Positions 1 to 9,400 of a DNA stretch of 64,000 nucleotides are shown one piece after another. Under the pieces are notes generated by a model. It worked only from the letters and a program-made list of their open reading frames with translations. It did not search any database and had not been told where the DNA came from. The DNA is taken from positions 1 through 64,000 of IMG/VR virus record IMGVR_UViG_3300028654_000010. One strand, written 5' to 3'. The position numbers and the translations under genes are program-made. The DNA comes from a virus. Within the stretch, counting starts at the first letter, position 1. Every line of letters starts with the position of its first letter.

Positions 1-430
1 TATAGTTGTTGTTAGGACCCTGTAGAGGAGTGCACTGGCCGCCGCCGCTGACTGTTGACGCAGTAACGTTGCCACCTCCACCGCCCGAACCTCCACGAAA
101 GGTGGCCAGTGCACCGAAGGTGGTCGATGACCCCACACCTCCATTGTTACCAGCGGCACCCGTTGCCGCGGCACCTGCAGTGCCGCCGGCACCGATCGTC
201 ACTGTGTAGGAAGTGCCCGGGACGACAGCGACGATCACTGTGCTTTGCAGTGACCCACCTCCGCCCCCTCCACCGGCAGCCTGCGTCGCATTGCTGCCTC
301 CAGAACCTCCTCCTCCCCCGCCACCGAAGCCGTAGAGACAAACGAACACTACGTTGGGCGGGCAGACCCAGGTGCCGGTGGCGTTGAAAGTCTGCGTTTT
401 GAGTTGTGGGCGATGACGGTGCAGACCCAC
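1..430 (-). CDS. glycine-rich tail/fibre protein, 3' end beyond window
   Basis: The frame is open from a GTG at 430-428 to the left edge, so the C-terminus is missing. The protein reads VGLHRHRPQLKTQTFNATG, then TWVCPPNVVFVCLYGFGG, then long glycine runs (GGGGGGG, GGGGGNV). The pattern of a TF..GTW.VP....V.V...GGGG strand followed by poly-glycine is typical of the glycine-rich domain at the tips of phage tail fibres and adhesins. It follows the preceding gene's TAA by one base, with no Shine-Dalgarno sequence, so the start is provisional and translation may be coupled. The neighbours are other adhesion-type proteins. The function in host contact is inferred from family and position. Confidence 0.6.
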   Translation of the reverse strand, partial: MGLHRHRPQLKTQTFNATGTWVCPPNVVFVCLYGFGGGGGGGSGGSNATQAAGGGGGGGSLQSTVIVAVVPGTSYTVTIGAGGTAGAAATGAAGNNGGVGSSTTFGALATFRGGSGGGGGNVTASTVSGGGQCTPLQGPNNNY

Positions 431-431
431 T

Positions 432-1145
432 TTAGGTGTACTCGTCCACGTACACGAACTGATTCGAACCTGACGGCGCCATGCAGGCCTGTATTGCGCC
501 CAAGTATTGAGCCGGGACTTGTTCGTAGTAGTCACCGGGTGCCAGATAAAAGCTGTACTTGCCTGCAGTGCTGACGGTGCCACCAAGTGCCATCGGGCCG
601 CTAGAACCCGTCGCCGCCGTGGTGCCCAAGTTGATGAGCCAGTTGACGGTGTTGTTGATGTCGCTAGTGATTGAGAAGCCTCGGCGACTATTATTAGCGG
701 CTAGGATCTGGATGCTGCTAGCGACTGTCCCGCCGTTACCCAAGATCGATGCCGTCAGCGTGGGTGTCACCGACGTAATGGGCTGCGTGAACTGTGAGCC
801 TGTCGCATTGGTGGCATAGCTGATCGCTACGCCGGCCGACGAGCTGACGTTGATGGTCAGTGGCCAGTTGGTCAGGGCGACGGAGCCTGAAACGCCGACC
901 GTCGCAGGCCAATTGGTCAGAGCGACGGAACCTGAGACTGCCTGTGTGCCCTGGATCCAGACGGGCAAGGGGGTGGAAGGAATGTTGAGCGAGACGGTAC
1001 CACTGACGTTTTGGGTCGCCGGGAAGTTGGAGACTTGGACCTGTGAAGCGAGGTTGACAGTGCCGGTCACCGCCAATGGCGACGCAGCCAGACCGATCTG
1101 GTTGCCGTTCTGATCTAGCAGCGCTGTTGCGGGACTGACGGTCAT
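432..1145 (-). CDS. small NFPATQ-repeat fibre-type protein
   Basis: This 237-residue protein has an N-terminal part of short beta-type repeats (VQVSNFPATQNVSGTV, VALTNWPATVGVSGSV) that match the repeats of the 2512-residue protein at 3410-10948. The C-terminal 130 residues are not repetitive and look like a globular cap: SITSDINNTVNWLINLG, then YLAPGDYYEQVPAQYLG. The join between repeat and cap (ALTNWPLTINVSSSAG) is also found at the repeat-to-cap junction of the giant protein, so the two probably share an origin. There are no membrane segments or signal peptide. It is probably a virion fibre or decoration component; the exact location is unknown. Confidence 0.75.
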   Translation of the reverse strand: MTVSPATALLDQNGNQIGLAASPLAVTGTVNLASQVQVSNFPATQNVSGTVSLNIPSTPLPVWIQGTQAVSGSVALTNWPATVGVSGSVALTNWPLTINVSSSAGVAISYATNATGSQFTQPITSVTPTLTASILGNGGTVASSIQILAANNSRRGFSITSDINNTVNWLINLGTTAATGSSGPMALGGTVSTAGKYSFYLAPGDYYEQVPAQYLGAIQACMAPSGSNQFVYVDEYT

Positions 1146-1152
1146 GGCAGCT

Positions 1153-1158
1153 TAACTA
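1153..1158 (-). promoter_or_regulatory. TAGTTA element upstream of 432-1145
   Basis: On the minus strand the sequence reads GACAATAGTTAAGCTGCC then ATG. The core is 7 bases from the start codon. It matches the TABTTA element seen before many units in this window. The short distance would leave almost no leader, so the promoter role here is less certain. Confidence 0.4.
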
Positions 1159-1194
1159 TTGTCCTGGCGCGACACGGTACCACGAACAGTGGTA

Positions 1195-1941
1195 TCATAG
1201 TGTCGAACCGTACCTCGCTTGCACGTAGGCATTGACCAACGCCCGTTCAAATACTGTTGCTAAGTGATCGATGACAATGACTTCATAGAAGTTGCCGAGA
1301 AAAGGCACGTAGCTCGCCAACACCTGGTACCCCGCCGAGCCGCCCGCCTCCGTTGGCATGTTGCTAGCGTGATCGAGTGTGCAGATGTTACCATCGATGT
1401 AGAGGGCAACGTTTGACGTGGTCGAGAGGTCATACTCCAACAGGTGCGATTCACCAACGTTGACCAGTTTATTCGTCTGATTAATCGACAGGGTGACGCC
1501 GTCCGAGTAGATGTATGCCGGGCCCGACACTTGATCCTCAATGTAGAGCGCACAATAGGGCGACGCCAGCTTGAATTCAAACAATCCGCTTGGGTTACCC
1601 GTGCCGACGGTCATCACGATCCACACGGTTCGATCGTGATCTGAGGGCACCACGTTGGTCGTTGATGACAACATGACAGGACCTGCACCACCCACCAAAT
1701 AGGGCAAGTTTTTGAGGCCACCTGAGGGGTTATACGTCGGCCGCAAGGCTGCGGTGGCCTGCGAACAACCATTGCCCATGGGCGATTGGTCAGCCCACGA
1801 GGCAACGAGGCCACTCACTGTCGAGATGCCCAAGTCGGAGCGTAGCCACAACGAGAGGCCCGGTAAGAACTTGTTAGGTAACAGTCCACTATCGCCCGGG
1901 CCGCACCCGGTGCGGCCATAGATCTGTACTAACCCCGGCAT
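1195..1941 (-). CDS. LamG/concanavalin-like tail protein (paralogue 3)
   Basis: This is a 248-residue protein. It opens with LSLWLRSDLGISTVSGLVASWADQS, the usual entry to LamG/concanavalin A-like jelly-roll domains of phage adhesins (a W.(R/D)...G followed by a W.D.SG.GN strand). It closes with FERALVNAYVQARYGSTL, a short helix that ends such domains. It is the third of three consecutive paralogues. Its ATG overlaps the stop of the previous gene (TAATG), so translation is coupled. It is the most divergent copy (WADQS instead of W.DLSGNGF). Carbohydrate binding at the host surface is inferred from fold and context, not shown. Confidence 0.75.
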   Translation of the reverse strand: MPGLVQIYGRTGCGPGDSGLLPNKFLPGLSLWLRSDLGISTVSGLVASWADQSPMGNGCSQATAALRPTYNPSGGLKNLPYLVGGAGPVMLSSTTNVVPSDHDRTVWIVMTVGTGNPSGLFEFKLASPYCALYIEDQVSGPAYIYSDGVTLSINQTNKLVNVGESHLLEYDLSTTSNVALYIDGNICTLDHASNMPTEAGGSAGYQVLASYVPFLGNFYEVIVIDHLATVFERALVNAYVQARYGSTL

Positions 1942-2657
1942 TAGGGCACCGTGATGTTGAAGGCATTGCCAAAGTAGCGGGTCAACACCTGTGCCTCAGC
2001 GGGCAACAACTGTCGATTGTAGGCCAGAATGGCGTAGACGTTGCCTCTGAAGGGTGACCCGGCGTTGCGACCATTGAACAAGCACAGGCCGACAGCGGGC
2101 TGCGTTGTACCCGCTACGGAACCCGTGACTTGAGTGCCGTTGTTCACCGCTAGGTACGATTGACCGCCGCTAAAGCAGTTCTCCCAGATCTGATCGACGT
2201 TAGGAACAATGGCGATGTTGGCACCGTTGCCTTGGCTGTACTGATCAACTTGACTCACGTTAGACTGTACGTAGGTCGCAAAGACCTCCGCATTAAACGT
2301 CGTCTGTAGTTCACACACAATTGCATTGCCCGACCCGGTGACCGGGTTGACGACGAAGAACATGTCGACCGTCGAATGTGCCGGCACTGCGAGGTTCTGT
2401 GCCGAACACGACAGTGCAATCTGTGATCCCGGCGCCGATAGGCCCAAGTAAGGTTGATTGTTGCCACCGCCGCTGCCACTGTAGGTGGGTTGTAGGGTGA
2501 CGTTGGATTGGGTGGCGTGAAAACCGTTGCCGCTGAGATCCGTCCATTGCACGACGGTCGAACCACTGAGGATCACTCCCACTCGTGAATCAAAGTAGAA
2601 CAATAGGCCGCTGATCTGCTGCGGTGTAAAGCCTTGCTGGCGCCCGAAGATCGCCAT
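1941..2657 (-). CDS. LamG/concanavalin-like tail protein (paralogue 2)
   Basis: This is a 238-residue single-domain protein. The N-terminal part reads ISGLLFYFDSRVGVI, then VVQWTDLSGNGFHATQ. The C-terminus is EAQVLTRYFGNAFNITVP, almost the same as that of the next gene upstream (IQQLTRYFGQSFNITVP). It overlaps both neighbours by TAATG junctions. The jelly-roll assignment rests on the W.DLSGNGF strand and on length. It is probably a tail-tip or fibre adhesin produced by gene duplication. Confidence 0.78.
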   Translation of the reverse strand: MAIFGRQQGFTPQQISGLLFYFDSRVGVILSGSTVVQWTDLSGNGFHATQSNVTLQPTYSGSGGGNNQPYLGLSAPGSQIALSCSAQNLAVPAHSTVDMFFVVNPVTGSGNAIVCELQTTFNAEVFATYVQSNVSQVDQYSQGNGANIAIVPNVDQIWENCFSGGQSYLAVNNGTQVTGSVAGTTQPAVGLCLFNGRNAGSPFRGNVYAILAYNRQLLPAEAQVLTRYFGNAFNITVP

Positions 2658-3406
2658 TAGGGCACCGTAATGTTGAACGATTGACCGAAGTAGCGTGTCA
2701 ACTGTTGGATCTCATTGGCGGCCAATTGTCGATTGAAGACAAGGAACGCATACATCAGGCCCGCCCACGCGCCGTCTTGAACGGTGGGACGATTGAACAA
2801 TGTCATGCGGTTGGATGGGAAACTCGCGGCAAGAATGTTGGTGACGGGAGCATTACTCCCATTGAGCGCCATGTAGGAGGCTCCTCCTGAGAACACCACC
2901 TCCATCACCTGCGTGCCTAACAACAAGTTTGATCCGAAAGACGATTGTCCGCCGGCGCCGACACGTAACTTGTTACCCGTCGCATTGCCTTGAAAGAAGT
3001 CGCGCGAGGTCGTGGGGGTCGACGAGTTATTGTCCATCAACATCAAGTACACGAATGTGGAGGGATATGACGCCGTGACTGTCGGATTGATGACACAGAA
3101 GACGTCAACGGGATCGGTCGGAATCAGCGTCGTCGGTAACAACGTCGACAATGAGATTGACGCCGTCACCGGTGAAACGCTGCCCAAGCAGGGTTGATTG
3201 TTGCTGTCAATGCTATATGCCGGACCAAGCGTCCCGGTGATGGGCACCAGATTGAAGCCATTGCCGCTGAGGTCATTCCATTGCGTGACGTTGCCACCAC
3301 TCGTCGCCACACCGAGACGCGAATCGTAGTACATCATCAAACCGCTGATCTGCTGCGGAATGAAGCCGATGCCTCGACCACCTAACTGAGGAAAAGGGCC
3401 CGTCAT
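2657..3406 (-). CDS. LamG/concanavalin-like tail protein (paralogue 1)
   Basis: This is a 249-residue protein, first of the three tandem LamG-like paralogues in transcription order. It contains ISGLMMYYDSRLGVA and VTQWNDLSGNGFNLV, and ends TRYFGQSFNITVP. It starts three bases after the stop of the giant repeat gene, so it is probably co-transcribed with it. The N-terminal 20 residues are glycine-rich and precede the domain (GGRGIGFIPQQISGL). The second paralogue keeps the related FTPQQISGL; this could be a trimerisation or attachment segment. Confidence 0.78.
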   Translation of the reverse strand: MTGPFPQLGGRGIGFIPQQISGLMMYYDSRLGVATSGGNVTQWNDLSGNGFNLVPITGTLGPAYSIDSNNQPCLGSVSPVTASISLSTLLPTTLIPTDPVDVFCVINPTVTASYPSTFVYLMLMDNNSSTPTTSRDFFQGNATGNKLRVGAGGQSSFGSNLLLGTQVMEVVFSGGASYMALNGSNAPVTNILAASFPSNRMTLFNRPTVQDGAWAGLMYAFLVFNRQLAANEIQQLTRYFGQSFNITVP

Positions 3407-3409
3407 CTG

Positions 3410-6400
3410 TTATCTGTACAACACACTGAAGTCGTGATCTGCAGGAGTTGCTGCGGTGTAGGTGGTGTTGCTGGTCGAGATGCCGACGATGACACCGACG
3501 CTGAAGAAGTTACCCCAGGGAGCATAGTCGAGGACGTAGGTACCCAAGGACGGGATTGGGTAAGCGGCAATGGGCACGCCAGACGGGCCGCCCGAGCTAG
3601 TGTTGTGCAGCGTCAGGTATCGCACTTGGCCATTGCGGTTGGTCGCAAAGACACGGTACAAGGTACCCGGCGCCGTCTTGATCTGGCCGGGCAACGATCC
3701 CACCGAACCCGTGAACGTCGGGCTGTAGTAGCTGACGGCGAGTGGCAGGGGTGCCGTCGCAATGACACCATTGAAGTTGTCCTCGGCAACGGGTGCATAC
3801 TGCTCACGGCTAGCGAGGTTACCCTGGTAGTCGCTCTTCAGGGGCAACGCTTGGCCGTTCGACGCGCTGAGCGAGCCCGTGAGCGACAGCGTCCATGGAG
3901 TGACGTTGAGCTGGTTGGATGGGATCGACTGTGCAACGGGGGTCGTCAGGGGTGGTACGCCGTAGTACTGATTGATGCCAAAGCTACCCGTCAAACCCGC
4001 CGATGACGACACGTTGATCGTCAGTGGCCAGTTGGTCAGGGCGACGGAGCCTGAAACGCCGACCATACCCTCCTGCGCCACTAGCCACGGCGTAGTGCCT
4101 TGAGTGACGGCGCCCCCGGCGCCTCCACCACTCGGGTTATTGACGGTGATGGTACCCGTCACCCAGAACGGTGAACCCACCGACGCAGTGACATACAGGG
4201 GCGCGTAGGGTGCATTGCCAACCGCCAAACCTAAGGTGCCCGTCGTTGACGTCGAGGCATTGATCGTCGGCACTGGGTTGAGGGCGACGGAACCCGTCAT
4301 CCACACGGGAGCGTTCTGTGGAGCGGCGACCATCAGGCCCGTGGAGCCGCTGACGGTGACGGTGGTCGAGCCTGTGACGTTGGCGGCCCAAGCGCCCAGC
4401 GTGATGGAGCCCGACACGTTCTGTGTCGCCGGGAAGTTGTAGACGCCGACTTGACCTTGTTGCGAAGTGTTGACAGTACCAGCGATGCTGACAGGGACGG
4501 TACCCACCACGGCGACAAGTAGAGATCCCGTTGAAGTGATGTAAGTGGAACCCGTCACCCCAACGCTGTAGCCACCCACGGTGACAGTGCCTGAGACGTT
4601 CTGCGTGGCCGGGAAGTTGTAGACGCCGACCTGGCCCAGCACCGAGACGGAGCCCGACACGCCCACTGTTGCGGGCCAGTTCGTCAGTGCAACGCTGCCA
4701 GTGACGCCGACTGCACCTTCGCTCCAAACCTGCAATGGACCAGTCGTGGTGACAGTGACAGTACCGCTGACGTTTTGGGTCGCCGGAAAGTTGCTGACTT
4801 GGACTTGAGATGCCAGAGAAACAGGAACGGTGCCCACCACGGCGACCGGGAGAGAGCCCGTCGTGGTAATGTACTGCGCGCCTGAGATGTCAGTCTGCAG
4901 TGCCTTGACATAGACGGGCAGCGAACCAATGTTGCCCGAGCCGAAGTAAACACCACCAGCAACGACGGGAGAGCCCGCGAAGGTCGACCCGGTCAACTGC
5001 GAGCCGCTGATGCCCAATGTCGCTGGCCAATTGCTGAGCGCAACCGAACCCGTCACGTTCTGTGTGGCCGGGAAGTTGTAGACACCGACTTGGTTAGTGA
5101 CGGAGACAGAGCCCGAGACACCCACCGTCGCGGGCCAGTTCGTCAGGGCGACGGAACCGGTGACACCGACTGCACCTTCTGACCACACTTGCAGAGGACC
5201 CGTCGTGGTGACGGTGACAGTCCCCGACACGTTTTGGGTTGCCGGGAAGTTGGAGACTTGGATCTGCCCCTGTTGTGAGGTGTTGACGGTACCCGCAATG
5301 CTGACGGGAACAGTGCCCACGACGGCTACGGGCAGTGACCCGGTCGACGTGATGTAAGTCGAACCCGTGATGCCGACGCCGTAACCACCAACGGTGATCG
5401 ACCCGCTGACGTTCTGCGTTGCCGGGAAGTTGTAGACGCCGATCTGGCCCAGCACCGAGACGGAACCCGAGACCCCGACGTTGCCCTCCGACCACACTTG
5501 AAGGGGAGCAGAGCCGGAAATACCGATCGTCGCCGGCCAATTTGAGAGGGCCACTGACCCCGTTACGCCGACTGCACCTTCGCTCCAAACTTGTAGTGGA
5601 CCCGTCGTGGTGACGGTGACAGTCCCCGACACGTTCTGCGTCGCTGGAAAATTGGAGACTTGAACTTGAGAGGCCAACGACACTGGGACAGTACCCACCA
5701 CGGCGACGGGGAGAGATCCTGTCGAAGTGATGTAGACAGCACCTGAGATGTCAGTTTCGATCGCCTTGACGTAAACCGGAAGAGAGCCGATGTTACCAGA
5801 ACCGAAGTAGACACCACCAGCGACGACGGGAGAACCCGCGAAGGTTGAGCCTGTAAGTTGTGAACCCGACACCCCGATGACGGCGGGCCAATTTGATAGA
5901 GCGACGGTGCCCGACACTGCCTGAGTTGCCGGGAAGTTGCTGACTTGGATCTGCCCTTGCTGCGAAGTGTTGACAGTGCCGGCAATCGAGACTGGGACAG
6001 TGCCGACAACAGCAACTGGGAGCGAACCCGTTGAAGTAATGTAGGTCGACCCGGTGACACCGACAGAGTAACCGCCGACAGTGACGGTACCCGAGACGTT
6101 CTGTGTCGCCGGGAAGTTGTAGACGCCGACCTGGTTTGTGATGGCCACAGAACCCGACACACCGATAGTTGCAGGCCAGTTGGTCAGTGCAACTGATCCC
6201 GTCACCCCCGTCGCGCCCTCACTCCAGACTTGGATCGGGCCAGTCGTGGTGATCGCCACGGTCCCGCTGACGTTCTGTGTCGCCGGGAAGTTGGAGATCT
6301 GCAGTTGAGGCAGTGCTCCAAAAGTGACGGGCAGAGAACCCGATGCAGTGACGTAGACTGCACCCGAGATGTCAGTCTGAATTGCCTTGACGTAGGTCGG

Positions 6401-9400
6401 CAGCGAACCGATGTTGCCCGAGCCGTAATAGGCACCTCCCACGACGACGGGAGAACCCGCAAAAGTCGAGCCAGTTAGCTGCGAACCCGAGACACCCAGC
6501 GTTGCGGGCCAGTTGGTCAGAGCAACCGAACCCGTGACCCCCGTAGCCCCTTCGCTCCAGACCTGCAAGATGGCTGGGAACGTTACTGGTTGAGAATTGA
6601 TGACGAAGACAGAGCCGGTGATCGAGCCAGTGACGTTGGTACCCCACGCACCGACGGTGATCGAACCGCTGACATTCTGCGTCGCTGGGAAATTGGAGAC
6701 TTGAATCTGGCCTTGTTGCGCAACGTTGACAGTCGATGCAATCGACACTGGGAAGGTAGCACCATCACCGGGAGCGACGGCCAAAGAACCTGTCGTGGTG
6801 ATGTAGGTCGAACCGGTGACCCCAACACCGTAACCACCCACCGTGATTGAACCTGAGACGTTCTGAGTGGCAGGGAAGTTGTAGACGCCGACTTGACCCA
6901 ACACCGAGACGGAGCCCGAGACCCCGACGTTGCCCTCGCTCCAGACTTGGATGGGTGCAGATGCTGAGATGCCGAGCGTTGCAGGCCAATTCGTTAGAGC
7001 GACGGAGCCAGTGACGCCTACCGCTCCCTCACTCCAGACTTGAAGTGGGCCAGTCGTGGTGACGGTGACAGTCCCCGACACGTTTTGAGTTGCCGGGAAG
7101 TTGCTGACTTGGATCTGCCCTTGCTGCGAAGTGTTGACGGTTCCCGCAATGGAGACTGGGACTGTACCGACGACAGCAACAGGGAGAGAGCCCGTCGTGG
7201 TGATGTAGGTAGATCCTGTGACACCGACGCCATAGCCACCGACAGTGATCGAACCGCTGACATTCTGCGTTGCCGGGAAGTTGTAGACGCCGATCTGGCC
7301 GAGGACAGAGACGGAGCCTGAGACGCCGACGTTGCCCTCTGACCACACCTGTAGCGGGCCTGTCGTCGTAACAGTGACAGTGCCGCTGACGTTCTGTGTC
7401 GCCGGGAAGTTGCTGACTTGGACTTGCGACGCCAGAGAAACTGGGACAGTGCCGACGACGGCGACTGGAAGAGAGCCCGTCGTGGTAATGTACTGGGCAC
7501 CCGAGATGTCAGTCTGCAACGCTTTGACGTAGACCGGAAGAGAGCCAATGTTGCCAGAACCGAAGTAAACGCCGCCGGCGACGACAGGAGAACCCGCAAA
7601 AGTCGAGCCGGTGAGCTGCGAACCCGACACCCCGATGACAGCCGGCCAGTTCGACAGAGCGACGGTACCGCTGATGGCTTGTGTCGCCGGGAAATTGCTG
7701 ACCTGGATCTGCCCTTGTTGCGAAGTATTGACAGTGCCTGCGATCGAGACAGGAACGGTGCCGACGACAGCGACGGGAAGGGAACCTGTCGTCGTGATGT
7801 ATGTAGACCCGGTGACCCCAACAGAGTAACCGCCGACAGTGACTGTGCCGCTAACGTTCTGTGTCGCTGGAAAGTTGTCGACACCGATCTGGCCGAGGAC
7901 AGAGACGGAGCCTGACACTCCTATTGTCGCTGGCCAGTTGGTCAAAGCAACCGAACCGGTGACGCCTGTGGCCCCTTCACTCCAGACTTGGATTGGGCCA
8001 GTAGTGGTGACGGTGACAGTTCCCGACACGTTCTGCGTCGCCGGGAAGTTGGAGACTTGGACCTGTGATGCCAACGAAACTGGGACAGTACCCACCACAG
8101 CGACGGGAAAAGATCCTGTCGAAGTGATGTAGACTGCACCCGAGATGTCGGTCTGAATTGCTTTGACGTAGGTCGGTAGTGAACCGATGTTGCCCGAGCC
8201 GTAATAGACGCCGCCGGCGACGAGGGGTGACCCCGCAAAGGTCGAGCCCGTGAGCTGTGAACCGCTGACGGCGATCGTCAATGGCCAGTTCGTCAAAGCG
8301 ACGGAACCGGTGATCCCCGTAGCCCCTTCGCTCCAGACTTGCAGCGGGCCCGATGTGGTGACAGTGACAGTACCGCTAACGTTTTGCGTGGCTGGGAAGT
8401 TACTGACCTGAATCTGACCCTGTTGCGAAGTGTTGACGGTACCTGCAATGGAGACTGGAACCGTACCCACCACGGCGACAGGGAGAGAACCCGTCGTCGT
8501 GATGTAGGTGGAACCCGTCACCCCGACAGAATAGCCACCCACAGTGACAGTGCCAGAGACCGCTTGAGTCGCTGGGAAGTTATAGACGCCGACCTGACCC
8601 AATACTGAGACGGAGCCAGAGATCCCGACGTTGCCCTCCGACCACACTTGAATTGGCGCAGAACCTGAGATACCGATCGTCGCCGGCCAGTTACTGAGGG
8701 CCACTGACCCCGTGACGCCGACTGCACCTTCGCTCCAGATCTGAAGCGGACCCGATGTGGTGACGGTGACGGTGCCTGAGACGTTCTGTGTGGCCGGGAA
8801 GTTGCTGACTTGGACTTGAGATGCCAGCGACACCGGGACGGTACCAACGACAGCGACAGGCAGAGAACCCGTCGTAGTGATGTACTGGGCACCCGAGATG
8901 TCAGTCTGTAGCGCCTTGACGTAGACTGGTAGAGAGCCCACGTTGCCCGAGCCAAAGTAGACGCCGCCGGCGACGACAGGAAAGCCCGAGAACGTAGAGC
9001 CACTGAGCTGTGATCCCGACACTCCGATCGTTGCGGGCCAGTTGGTCAGTGCAACCGAACCCGAGACATTCTGCGTTGCTGGGAAGTTGTCAACTCCCAC
9101 TTGCCCAAGGATCGACACCGATCCTGACACGCCGACGTTACCCTCACTCCAGACTTGGATGGGTGCCGACGCAGTGACGCCAATAATGGCTGGCCAGTTA
9201 GAGATCGCGACCGCAGCCCCGATGTTGATCGATGAAGAGACTGACGCGGTGAGGACGAACGCCGCACCCGAGATATTGACCGACCCAGTGATCCACAAAG
9301 GAGCAACTGCAGTGTTCGTGACCGAGAACTGAGCACCGTCGCCGGGCGCGACCGCAAGTGAGCCCGTTGTCGTCACATAGGTAGAGCCGGTGACGCCGAC

